Assembly: GCA_029063695.1 (NCBI GenBank)
Contig: JAIDNR010000353.1
Location: forward strand, 1 to 23,911
DNA: 23,911 nucleotides
Reading direction: 5' to 3'
From: Ruminococcus sp.
Lineage (GTDB): Bacteria; Bacillota; Clostridia; Oscillospirales; Ruminococcaceae
The position numbers and the translations under genes were made by a program. Positions 1 to 6,662 of the stretch are shown here, in pieces. The notes beneath the pieces were generated by a model, which was given only the letters and a program-made list of their open reading frames with translations, had not been told where the DNA came from and did not search any database. How positions within the stretch are numbered: the first letter of the stretch is position 1; the number at the start of each line of letters is the position of its first letter.

Positions 1-790
1 TTGCGACACGCCATGCACCGTCGGAATCAATCGATATAACAAATTCATCTTGAGTATTATAAGCATTTCCTCCGAAATCATCACCGCTGTAGGAATTTTG
101 AACAGTGAAAGCAATTTCACTTTCCGAACGTGAATCTATAGAAACAAAGACTGATTTTTCATAGAAAATATCAGCACCTCTTGTACCATTAAGACAGTAA
201 ACATGACCGTTTACCTCCGTAAAAACTTCATCAAGACTATCAGCATAATTTTCACTGAATACTTTATGATAATCTGCACGTACATCGGCAAGGGAATTTA
301 TTCCCTCTGTGGTGATAAGATAGCAGTCCCAGCCGAACTGATTCTGAGCAGTCTGATTCATGTCGATTTCATAGGGTGAACCGACAGTATAATCCCATTC
401 GGTTTTACAGGCGGACTGAAAAAGTGCAAGAGCCGCCGCAATAAGTTCCGGCTCGCTTTTCTCCGCAACAGGAGTATCAAAAACTATACCCTCGCTTGCA
501 TCAATCTGCGAATAATTTTCGCTTGTGGTGACTGTAGTTGTTTCGGGAATCATTTCAGTAGTAACTTCTGCTATTGTACTGACAGATTCTGTAGTCATTT
601 CCGATTCTGTTGTCTGTTCTGTTGTTGCAGGTTCAGTATTTTCAGAAGTCTCTGATTGTGTGATTTCGGAAGTCTCAATTATACTTTCAGAACTGTTCTG
701 CATACTGCTGTTTTCTGTTTTTTCGTCTGAACACGCTGAGACGGCACAGATTAAAGCTGTCATAAGTGATATTATTAAAAGTTTTTTCAT
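1..790 (-). CDS. Secreted lipoprotein with Ser/Thr/Glu-rich linker, C-terminus beyond window
   Basis: The frame is open from the ATG at 790 down to the window edge, giving 263 codons with no stop, so it is C-terminally partial. Residues 1-20 form a lipoprotein signal peptide: positively charged MKK, a hydrophobic core, and lipobox VSAC with the lipidated Cys at 20. Residues about 24-95 are low complexity, rich in Thr, Ser and Glu, a typical surface linker. A globular domain follows, containing YLITTEGI and RGADIFYE. It recalls IseA-like (cell-wall endopeptidase inhibitor) domains of clostridial lipoproteins, but only from memory and weakly. The start is 4 nt past the rnr stop, and its GAGGAGG ribosome site lies inside the last rnr codons, so it is probably translated by coupling to rnr. 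The exported-lipoprotein call is firm; the function is unknown. Confidence 0.85.
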   Translation of the reverse strand, partial: MKKLLIISLMTALICAVSACSDEKTENSSMQNSSESIIETSEITQSETSENTEPATTEQTTESEMTTESVSTIAEVTTEMIPETTTVTTSENYSQIDASEGIVFDTPVAEKSEPELIAAALALFQSACKTEWDYTVGSPYEIDMNQTAQNQFGWDCYLITTEGINSLADVRADYHKVFSENYADSLDEVFTEVNGHVYCLNGTRGADIFYEKSVFVSIDSRSESEIAFTVQNSYSGDDFGGNAYNTQDEFVISIDSDGAWRVA

Positions 791-794
791 GATG

Positions 795-2954
795 TCATTC
801 CTCCTCATCAAGAACAAAATCAATGTTTCCGCTGCTTACATCAACAGAGGCACATACAACCTGCACAGTATCACCCAATTCATAAGAAACACTGCTAAAT
901 TTTTCTGTAAGTGCAACAGGCTCTGAATAGTCATACTCACCTTCAGGAAGAGTTCTGATGTGTACAAGTCCCTCAACGGAGTTCTGAAGTTCCGCATAGA
1001 ATCCGTATTCCGTAACACCTGAGATTTTTGCCGTAAAACTTTCACCTATGTGATGTTTCATATACTCCGCCTTATAGCAGTCCTCGCACTCTCTTTCCAC
1101 GGCAACGGCTCTTAATTCCGCCGCTGATGATTTCTCAGACGCATTCACGGCAAATCCACCGTATCTTTTTGAAAGCCACTTTTCATCATAGCCCGCAAGA
1201 ATATCTGTAATAATCCTGTGTATTGCTAAATCGGGATAACGGCGTATAGGGGACGTAAAATGTGCATAATCATCAAGGACAAGTCCAAAATGCCCCAACG
1301 GCTCTTCCGAATACTTTGCTTTTGACATCGAACGCAGTACCATCATGTTGACTGCCTGAAATTTTTCGGTATCTCTTGCATTATTTAGTATTTCAGCAGC
1401 ATGAGCAGGCTTAAACTCAGTAAAATGCGGATATTCTATATGCAGTTTCGTGAGAAGTTCGCACAGAACAGCAGTTTTTTCTTCGGGCGGTGCTTCATGA
1501 ACACGATAAACAAACGGAACATTCTTTTCTCTTGCAAGTTTTGCCGCCGCTTCATTCGCACACAGCATAAATTCCTCAATAATACGTTCCGATTTTCCAC
1601 GTTCACGAGGTTCAATATCAACGCATATGCCGTTGTTGTCGATTATCAGTCTGCTTTCTGTCGTTTCAATTTCAGGAGCATGACGACGTTTTTTTCTTGC
1701 GATTAAAATATCGGCAAGTTCGTCAATTAATGGGATTTCCCGTGCAACGCAGTCATATTTTGCAAGTATATCATCGTCTGCCGTTCCGTCAAGGATTCTG
1801 TTTATCTCAGTATATATGCCCTTGACTCTTGACCTGATAACACTTTTGCAGAAATGATAACTCAGCATTGTGCCGTCTGCATCAAGTTCCATGAATGCTG
1901 AAAGAGTAAGCCTGTCCTCATCTGGATTAAGCGAGCATATACCATTTGAAAGCTCCTTTGGCAGCATGGGAATGACTTTATCCGCATAATAAATACTTGT
2001 ACCACGTCTCAGAGCTTCTTTGTCAAGAGAACTGTTTCCCTTTACATAATGTGAAACATCGGCAATGTGTACTCCCAATAACCAGCCTTTTTCAGTACGC
2101 TCAACCGAAATTGCATCATCAAGGTCTTTTGACTCCGCACCGTCTATAGTGAAAACAGGCAGATGACGCAAATCTTCACGATTATTGAAACTGTATTCCT
2201 GCACACCGCCTTCTTCAATTTTATGAGCTTCTTTCAGAACATCTTCATGGAAATTCTTTTCGACTCCATGCAGAACAAGAATTGATTCCGCACATGAAGC
2301 TGCAAGTTCACTGCTTCCGAAAACGGAGATAATACGCACTTTATGTTCAGCGTGTCTTTTTCCCCTGTGGGTGATTTCCGCAAGAACTTTATCGCCTTCA
2401 CTGAAATCAACCGTGCTTCCCTTATCGATTATAATATGAGTATTCGGAGAAATATCGGGAACAAGATAAAGACCGCCGTCAGCATATTCAATCAGACCTG
2501 TCATTTCGTTATTTCCGAAGCTTAGAATATCAACAACTTCACCTTCAGGTTCTCCCGAACGTGATGGTATAGCAGAAATAAGAACCCTGTCATGAGGCAT
2601 AGCACCGAGCATACATTTTCCGGGAATAAAATATTCCGTACCGTCGTCGGTTATGGCAAATCCGAAAGTACGGCTTAAACGTGTGATTTCTCCTGTACGC
2701 ATTCCGAGACGTTCGGCAAGGGCGGTTTTCATTCCCTTACGCATAACTACAACACCGTCTGTTCGGAGTTCGTCAAATGCCTGTACAAAATTATTTCTGC
2801 CCGATTTTTTGGTACGGCACTTTTTTTCAAGTTCCGCAACTGTCATAAGTTTTTTGTTATACGACTGCAAAAAAGTAACAATTTTATTTTTATAACTTTC
2901 AACGCTGATTTCAGAATTACTTGATGAAATTTTTTTCTTTGATTTTCCTGACAT
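795..2954 (-). CDS. rnr: Ribonuclease R (RNB/VacB family 3'-5' exoribonuclease)
   Basis: A 719-residue protein of usual RNase R length. Such enzymes degrade structured RNA processively from the 3' end and act in mRNA decay, rRNA quality control and tmRNA-linked turnover. The N-terminus (about 20-90) is a helix-turn-helix-like region with a basic tail (MSGKSKKK), followed by cold-shock domains (about 90-215). The RNB catalytic centre shows the metal-binding aspartates D271, D277, D279 and D280, numbered almost as in E. coli RNase R, followed by HIADVSHYV. Conserved SPIRRYPDL lies near residue 570. A C-terminal S1 domain covers about 634-719 (GEYGF-type core, EGLVHI). The start is supported by GAGGTG 8 nt upstream. 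The gene follows secG, as in B. subtilis, but an intrinsic terminator separates the two, so expression probably depends on read-through or on a promoter I could not identify inside secG. Confidence 0.97.
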   Translation of the reverse strand: MSGKSKKKISSSNSEISVESYKNKIVTFLQSYNKKLMTVAELEKKCRTKKSGRNNFVQAFDELRTDGVVVMRKGMKTALAERLGMRTGEITRLSRTFGFAITDDGTEYFIPGKCMLGAMPHDRVLISAIPSRSGEPEGEVVDILSFGNNEMTGLIEYADGGLYLVPDISPNTHIIIDKGSTVDFSEGDKVLAEITHRGKRHAEHKVRIISVFGSSELAASCAESILVLHGVEKNFHEDVLKEAHKIEEGGVQEYSFNNREDLRHLPVFTIDGAESKDLDDAISVERTEKGWLLGVHIADVSHYVKGNSSLDKEALRRGTSIYYADKVIPMLPKELSNGICSLNPDEDRLTLSAFMELDADGTMLSYHFCKSVIRSRVKGIYTEINRILDGTADDDILAKYDCVAREIPLIDELADILIARKKRRHAPEIETTESRLIIDNNGICVDIEPRERGKSERIIEEFMLCANEAAAKLAREKNVPFVYRVHEAPPEEKTAVLCELLTKLHIEYPHFTEFKPAHAAEILNNARDTEKFQAVNMMVLRSMSKAKYSEEPLGHFGLVLDDYAHFTSPIRRYPDLAIHRIITDILAGYDEKWLSKRYGGFAVNASEKSSAAELRAVAVERECEDCYKAEYMKHHIGESFTAKISGVTEYGFYAELQNSVEGLVHIRTLPEGEYDYSEPVALTEKFSSVSYELGDTVQVVCASVDVSSGNIDFVLDEEE

Positions 2955-2972
2955 AAATTTAACACCTCAACT

Positions 2973-3002
2973 AAAAAAGCCCCATGACATTTGTCACGGG
3001 GC
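2973..3002 (-). terminator. Intrinsic terminator between secG and rnr
   Basis: Positions 2979-3002 form an 11-bp stem with a 2-nt loop. On the minus strand every position pairs, including one G.U wobble; on the plus strand that position is an A.C mismatch, so the element is built for the minus strand. A run of six T follows on the minus strand (2978-2973). It lies 27 nt after the secG stop and ends 18 nt before the rnr start. Confidence 0.85.
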
Positions 3003-3014
3003 AGATTCTTTCTT

Positions 3015-3275
3015 TTACTTATCGATAAAAATCGGGACAATATTAACCGCAAGAGTTATCACAAAAAGAATTATTCCGCATATTCTTGTGAATCTTGCAA
3101 GAATTGCCTCACGGCTTCTGCCTTCATTCTTTCCATAGAATGAATCGGCACTTGCACCTGTAAGAGCCGCAGTCATGCTGTCCTGTGACTTCTGCTCCTG
3201 TGTGAGACAAAGAACGACTATAACGATACACGCAATGATAAGAACTACTCCGCCGATTATTTCAAGTACGCTCAT
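3015..3275 (-). CDS. secG: Protein translocase subunit SecG
   Basis: An 86-residue membrane protein of the SecYEG preprotein channel. Two transmembrane segments are visible (about residues 5-25 and 64-84), joined by a loop with the family hallmark CLTQEQKSQDSMTAALTGAS and a Gly/Lys stretch ending FYGKNEG. The frame stays open 30 codons upstream, but the ATG at 3275 is chosen because GGAGGT sits 7 nt before it and SecG proteins start this way. The upstream extension contains a second copy of part of the coding start (see 3248-3324). It is transcribed divergently from yabP, with rnr downstream as in B. subtilis. SecD and SecF lie further along this window in a separate operon. Confidence 0.95.
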   Translation of the reverse strand: MSVLEIIGGVVLIIACIVIVVLCLTQEQKSQDSMTAALTGASADSFYGKNEGRSREAILARFTRICGIILFVITLAVNIVPIFIDK

Positions 3276-3324
3276 AAATTTGACCTCCATAAGTATTATA
3301 ACACAGCCTCCGCCGATTATTTCA
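3248..3324 (-). repeat. 17-bp direct repeat, 60 bp apart, secG start and its leader
   Basis: The 17-mer CTCCGCCGATTATTTCA occurs at 3248-3264 (coding for EIIGG in SecG) and again at 3308-3324 in the secG leader. The offset is exactly 60 bp, so both copies are in the same reading frame. The leader copy would read EIIGGG. It looks like the relic of a short tandem duplication of the secG 5' end. Confidence 0.75.
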
Positions 3325-3336
3325 GATAGTATTTTT

Positions 3337-3365
3337 ATTATATCATAAAAACCTATACTTTGCAA
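3337..3365 (-). promoter_or_regulatory. Sigma-A promoter for secG
   Basis: Read on the minus strand, TTGCAA (3365-3360), a 17-nt spacer, then TATAAT (3342-3337) preceded by TGA, which makes an extended -10. The predicted transcript starts near 3330, about 55 nt upstream of the secG ATG. Confidence 0.75.
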
Positions 3366-3434
3366 GTGGCATTAGTCTAAAAAGCATAAAAATTTTTTAT
3401 GGGATTTTTGTGGAAATTTCACAATGTTTTTTAC

Positions 3435-3463
3435 GAATAGATTCTTCGCTGTATGAATATAAT
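3435..3463 (+). promoter_or_regulatory. Possible sigma-E-type sporulation promoter for yabP
   Basis: GAATAGAT (3435-3442), 13 nt, then AATATAAT (3456-3463) resembles the mother-cell sigma-E consensus (-35 about KMATATTT, -10 about CATAYAAT) at roughly 6 of 8 positions each. The -10 also contains TATAAT, but no sigma-A -35 stands 17 nt upstream. B. subtilis yabP/yabQ being under sigma-E is background knowledge; the assignment here is inference. Confidence 0.4.
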
Positions 3464-3495
3464 GCAGAAGAAATAATTTTAAGGAGAAAAATACC

Positions 3496-3774
3496 ATGCA
3501 GGACAAGACTATAAAAAAAGACCACAATATCATCATTGAAAACCGACAGAGCATGAGCATTTCGGGAATAACCGATGTTGACAGCTTTGATGAAAAGGCA
3601 ATATGCCTTTATACTCAGCTCGGCGAACTCACAATTCAGGGACGTGAACTGCACATTGATTCCATGAGCGTTGAAACAGGCGACATGACAATAACAGGCG
3701 ATATATGGGCAGTTATCTACGGTGACCGTGACAGGAAGAATCCAATTTCAGCACTCGGGAGACTTTTCAGATGA
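3496..3774 (+). CDS. yabP: Sporulation protein YabP
   Basis: A 92-residue protein of the YabP/YqfC family, close to the usual length of about 100. These are mother-cell sporulation proteins linked to spore envelope assembly. Family features are the N-terminal HNIIIENRQSMSISGITDVDSFDE segment read as short blocks (NRQSM, SGITDV, SFDE), then LGELTIQGRELHI and a GDMTITGDI turn. There is no signal peptide or membrane segment. The start has AAGGAG 10 nt upstream. It overlaps yabQ by 4 nt (ATGA), indicating translational coupling. The order yabP-yabQ-divIC-yabR matches B. subtilis, though the yabO/hslR gene that precedes it there is absent; secG lies divergently upstream instead. Confidence 0.92.
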   Translation: MQDKTIKKDHNIIIENRQSMSISGITDVDSFDEKAICLYTQLGELTIQGRELHIDSMSVETGDMTITGDIWAVIYGDRDRKNPISALGRLFR

Positions 3775-4322
3775 ATGTGCCTGAGACGTTTTTCAGTATA
3801 CATGAAGAACTTGTGCTGTTCCTGCTTTCATGTGCTGCCGGTGCATTTATCGGAGTTTTCTATGATATTTTTCGCACCCTTCGTCTTATAATAAAACATA
3901 ATTTCTTTTTTATAATAGTAGAGGACGTGCTTTTTCTTTCATGCTATGCCGTATTCCTGTCGGCTTTTGCATCGGTTCAGGCAAGAGGTGAACTAAGATT
4001 CTATTTCATAATAGGCAATGCACTCGGTTTCACACTGTATTTTTTCACTCTCGGAAGCTTCGTTATAAGAACTTTCAGAAAACTTTTCGGCTTCGTAGGC
4101 AGAATCCTTTCACCCATTAAAGCTATATATGTAATTTTATGCAAAAAAGCAGGGGGCAAATTTGTAGAAAGCTCCAAAAATATTGTAAAACATATTAAAA
4201 AAGCAAATTTCCTCTTGCAAAGTGATAAGCATTTGTTGTATAATAAAAATGAATCCAAAAAGAGAAAGAACGTGAATATCGTTGCTGAAGAAAACGAAAG
4301 AAAAACCGGTAAAAGTCAATAA
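3771..4322 (+). CDS. yabQ: Spore cortex biosynthesis protein YabQ
   Basis: A 183-residue integral membrane protein. YabQ of B. subtilis is required for spore cortex formation. The N-terminal part carries three to four hydrophobic segments (about residues 12-32, 45-65, 78-98 and possibly 100-115), with the family signature AGAFIGVFYDIFRTLR near residues 23-38. The C-terminal 65 residues are lysine-rich and cytosolic-looking (KKAGGKFVESS, then NKNESKKRKN). It starts inside the yabP stop codon and ends within the beginning of divIC, a 41-nt overlap. Length is slightly under the B. subtilis protein (about 211), with the difference in the variable basic tail. Confidence 0.9.
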   Translation: MNVPETFFSIHEELVLFLLSCAAGAFIGVFYDIFRTLRLIIKHNFFFIIVEDVLFLSCYAVFLSAFASVQARGELRFYFIIGNALGFTLYFFTLGSFVIRTFRKLFGFVGRILSPIKAIYVILCKKAGGKFVESSKNIVKHIKKANFLLQSDKHLLYNKNESKKRKNVNIVAEENERKTGKSQ

Positions 4323-4614
4323 CAGCAATACAAAAAAAAGACTGTTCAACTGGGGTCTTGTGAAAATTACAGCTACTGCCATGATTATAGTATGCACTGT
4401 TTTGCTTATCACCACTGAACAGGACTGTAAACAGAAAGAACGTGAGCTTACAAAAATCCAATTAAAAATTGATGAGTTCAACATCAAAAATGAGGATTTG
4501 AAAAGAACTCTCGACAGCGATGACCTGTCGGCATATATGGAAAAAATTGCTCTCGAAGAAAGAGGTTATGCTTATCCGGACGAAAGACGTTTCTATGATA
4601 CATCAAGAGACTGA
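4282..4614 (+). CDS. divIC: Septum formation initiator DivIC/FtsB family
   Basis: A 110-residue bitopic membrane protein of the division machinery, where DivIC-type proteins pair with FtsL and DivIB/FtsQ. It has a basic cytosolic N-terminus (KKTKEKPVK, KKR), one transmembrane segment (about residues 27-45, VKITATAMIIVCTVLLIT), a coiled coil (about 48-80) and the conserved tail ALEERGYAYPDERRF, close to the family motif that ends the extracytoplasmic helix. TTG at 4282 is chosen because a stop precedes it by two codons and no ATG fits; its ribosome site is weak. A GTG at 4360 behind GGGG is an alternative that would remove the basic N-terminus. The protein identity is firm; the start is uncertain. 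Confidence 0.85.
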   Translation: MLKKTKEKPVKVNNSNTKKRLFNWGLVKITATAMIIVCTVLLITTEQDCKQKERELTKIQLKIDEFNIKNEDLKRTLDSDDLSAYMEKIALEERGYAYPDERRFYDTSRD

Positions 4615-4617
4615 CAT

Positions 4618-4646
4618 ATGACATAATTTTTAGTATATTTTATTAT
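4618..4646 (+). promoter_or_regulatory. Probable sigma-A promoter for the S1-domain gene
   Basis: ATGACA (4618-4623), a 17-nt AT-rich spacer, and TATTAT (4641-4646): five of six matches in each box. It sits just after the divIC stop, so the S1 gene can be made in vegetative cells independently of the upstream sporulation transcript. Confidence 0.5.
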
Positions 4647-4678
4647 ATCAATATTTATTAAGGAGTTTTGTAGTTACT

Positions 4679-5119
4679 ATGCAGGTTGAAATCGGAAAAA
4701 TCTATATAGGAAAGGTTAAAGGTATTGCCCAGTACGGTGCTTTCATTGACATTGACGGAGGCGGCACAGGAATGGTACATATATCTGAAATTGCCAACAC
4801 ATTTGTCAATGAAATCCGTGACCATCTCACAGAGGGTCAGGAAGTAAAAGTAAAGGTTATAGGCATCAATGAACAGGGAAAAGTTAGTCTCTCTATCAAG
4901 AAAGCTGTCGATGAAAATGAGCTTTCCGCTGAAAAGAAGAAATTTACTCCCAACAAGGAACGCAAAAGCAGACCCATTGTCTGGGAACCGAAAAAGCCCG
5001 TTCCACAGTCCGAAATGACTTTCGAAGATATGATTAGTCACTTCAAACAGTCAAGTGAAGAAAAAATGAGCGACCTCAAAAGAAGTACCGACAGAAAAAA
5101 CAAGACAAAAAGAAAATGA
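4679..5119 (+). CDS. yabR: S1 RNA-binding domain protein, YabR-like
   Basis: A 146-residue cytosolic protein. Residues 1-75 form a complete S1 domain: EIGKIYIGKVKGIAQYGAF, then GGGTGMVHISEIA, and KVIGINEQGKVSLSIKKA. Residues 80-146 are lysine-rich and probably disordered, ending in RKNKTKRK, suited to RNA contact. The position right after divIC matches B. subtilis yabR, and the family includes general stress protein 13 (YugI). The precise RNA target is not known. AAGGAG is 13 nt before the ATG, longer than usual; no nearer start is possible because a TAG lies between. A strong terminator follows 8 nt downstream. Confidence 0.9.
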   Translation: MQVEIGKIYIGKVKGIAQYGAFIDIDGGGTGMVHISEIANTFVNEIRDHLTEGQEVKVKVIGINEQGKVSLSIKKAVDENELSAEKKKFTPNKERKSRPIVWEPKKPVPQSEMTFEDMISHFKQSSEEKMSDLKRSTDRKNKTKRK

Positions 5120-5127
5120 CATCTTAC

Positions 5128-5155
5128 AGCTCTCCTTTTGCGGAGAGCTTTTTTT
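5128..5155 (+). terminator. Intrinsic terminator after yabR
   Basis: Stem AGCTCTCC (5128-5135) pairs with GGAGAGCT (5142-5149) around a 6-nt loop and runs into seven T. It closes the yabP-yabR group and insulates it from the polysaccharide operon. Confidence 0.92.
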
Positions 5156-5172
5156 GTACAAAATGACAGTTT

Positions 5173-5228
5173 TTGACACCGTTTTTTGTAATCTATCGCC
5201 TGTTCTATTGACACAACCGTTTTTGTCT
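5173..5228 (+). repeat. Imperfect direct repeat covering the polysaccharide -35 box
   Basis: TTGACACCGTTTTTTGT starts at 5173 and TTGACACAACCGTTTTTGT starts at 5208, 35 bp apart. Only the second has a -10 box at the right distance. The first may be a decoy or one half of a tandem operator. Confidence 0.55.
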
Positions 5229-5236
5229 GATATAAT
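5208..5236 (+). promoter_or_regulatory. Perfect-consensus sigma-A promoter of the polysaccharide operon
   Basis: TTGACA (5208-5213), exactly 17 nt, TATAAT (5231-5236), with TGA just before the -10 (extended -10). The predicted start is near 5243, giving a leader of about 43 nt. All boxes match consensus, so basal strength should be high. Confidence 0.9.
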
Positions 5237-5251
5237 GAAATCTATAAATAT

Positions 5252-5288
5252 AAGGAGATGTGCGGATTTTCCGCACACTTAATCTATG
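5252..5288 (+). promoter_or_regulatory. Ribosome site separated from its start codon by a hairpin
   Basis: AAGGAG (5252-5257) is 28 nt from the ATG at 5286, far too distant in a linear RNA. Positions 5259-5277 form an 8-bp hairpin TGTGCGGA-TTT-TCCGCACA. Looping out those 19 nt leaves a spacing of 9 nt, the normal optimum. An in-frame stop at 5280 excludes any earlier start for the gene. Phage T4 gene 38 is a known case of a hairpin bringing a distant ribosome site to its start. Confidence 0.7.
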
Positions 5289-6662
5289 AAAAGAGACAAA
5301 TTCAAACGGCTTATTTCTTTTTCGCTTACAATAATTCTGCTCATAATCCTGACAGGGGCATTTGCCTTTGTCTGGTACAGATATTACAGCGATATAATCG
5401 TTCTGCCATATTACAGGCGGGGAAACTGGGTTCTCATCGGCATATATTGTATACTTGTATGGCTTTTTTTCAAGGCTTACAACGGCTTTAAGTTCGGCTA
5501 CCTAAAAAAAACCGACATGCTCTATTCTCAGCTTATTTCTATAGTATGTGTTGATTTTGTGGCGTATTTTCTGATAAGTCTTATCGGGCGTGACTTCATG
5601 CATGTAACGCCTATGATTATCATGCTGTTCGCAGACTTGGGTATAATATCCCTTTGGACGCTGATTACGGGAAAAATATATTTCCTAATCTATCCGCCAC
5701 GCAAACTGATTATTCTTTATGGAAGTCATCAGGCGGCTTCACTTGTTCTTAAAATGAGCCGTCGTGTAGACAAATATATGATTTGCGAATCGGTTAGCAT
5801 AAGTGAACCGCAGGAAAAAATAAAGGAACTTATTCTCAAATATGAGGGTGTTATTATATGCGATATTCCTGCCGAGGAAAGAAATTTTTATCTGAAATTC
5901 TGCTTTGAAAATTCAATCCGTTCGTATATAGCACCGAAAATTTCAGATATTATAATAAGAGGTGCAGACGATATAAGACTTTTTGATACTCCCCTGCTCC
6001 TTTGCCGAAACTACGGACTTGATTTTGAACAGCGTATACTGAAACGTTCATTTGATATAGTTTTCTCACTTCTTGCATTGATTCTCCTGTCACCGTTTAT
6101 GCTTATAACTGCACTTGCCATAAAATTATACGACGGCGGTTCTGTATTCTATAAACAGAAACGTCTCACAATAGACAACAAGGAATTTTATATATACAAA
6201 TTCCGCAGTATGATAGTAAATGCAGAAAAATCAGGTACTCCACAGCTCGCCTCGGAAAATGACCCTCGAATCACACCTGTCGGCAGATTTCTCCGCAAAG
6301 TAAGACTGGACGAACTTCCTCAGCTTCTTAATATACTCAAAGGAGAAATGTCAGTAGTTGGGCCACGACCCGAACGACCAGAACTTACTGAACTCTATAA
6401 GAAGGAAATGCCTGAATTTGAGTTCCGACTCAAGGTCAAAGCTGGTTTAACAGGATATGCACAAGTTACAGGAGTTTACGATACATCGCCTTATGATAAG
6501 CTTAAAATGGATTTGATGTACATAGAAAACTATTCGTTCCGCTTGGATTTGCAGATAATACTTATGACTGTAAAAACAATGCTTTTTCCGCCTGAATCCA
6601 ATGCTGAATCGGACGAGGGAATAATTATGGAGAAAACCAAAAGAAAGGACAACGATATATGA
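5286..6662 (+). CDS. Polyprenyl-phosphate glycosylphosphotransferase (initiating sugar transferase)
   Basis: A 458-residue membrane enzyme of the WcaJ/WbaP-like PGT family, which transfers a sugar-1-phosphate from a nucleotide sugar to undecaprenyl phosphate and so begins a repeat unit. Four N-terminal membrane segments (about residues 10-30, 45-65, 78-98, 105-130) precede a soluble Rossmann-like region. The catalytic part begins with a re-entrant hydrophobic helix near 252 (KRSFDIVFSLLALILLSP) and contains FRSM, the DE of RLDELPQLLNILKGEMS and PRPERPE near 359. Which sugar it transfers cannot be read from sequence. It is the first gene of the operon, with unusual hairpin-spaced translation initiation, and it overlaps manC by 4 nt. 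Confidence 0.94.
   Translation: MKRDKFKRLISFSLTIILLIILTGAFAFVWYRYYSDIIVLPYYRRGNWVLIGIYCILVWLFFKAYNGFKFGYLKKTDMLYSQLISIVCVDFVAYFLISLIGRDFMHVTPMIIMLFADLGIISLWTLITGKIYFLIYPPRKLIILYGSHQAASLVLKMSRRVDKYMICESVSISEPQEKIKELILKYEGVIICDIPAEERNFYLKFCFENSIRSYIAPKISDIIIRGADDIRLFDTPLLLCRNYGLDFEQRILKRSFDIVFSLLALILLSPFMLITALAIKLYDGGSVFYKQKRLTIDNKEFYIYKFRSMIVNAEKSGTPQLASENDPRITPVGRFLRKVRLDELPQLLNILKGEMSVVGPRPERPELTELYKKEMPEFEFRLKVKAGLTGYAQVTGVYDTSPYDKLKMDLMYIENYSFRLDLQIILMTVKTMLFPPESNAESDEGIIMEKTKRKDNDI

Noticed and set aside
525..926. Plus-strand frame rich in Val and Ser
   Set aside because: It is antisense to the Thr/Ser/Glu-rich linker of the lipoprotein and the end of rnr; its composition is just the complement of that low-complexity stretch, and it has no ribosome site.
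4137..4487. Minus-strand frames opposite yabQ and divIC
   Set aside because: They are shadows of AT-rich membrane-protein codons; no ribosome site, no family, and the plus-strand genes are certain.
5258..5491. 77-codon frame starting at ATG 5258
   Set aside because: The ATG touches AAGGAG with no spacing, and the frame overlaps the well-supported sugar transferase; the product shows no recognisable features.
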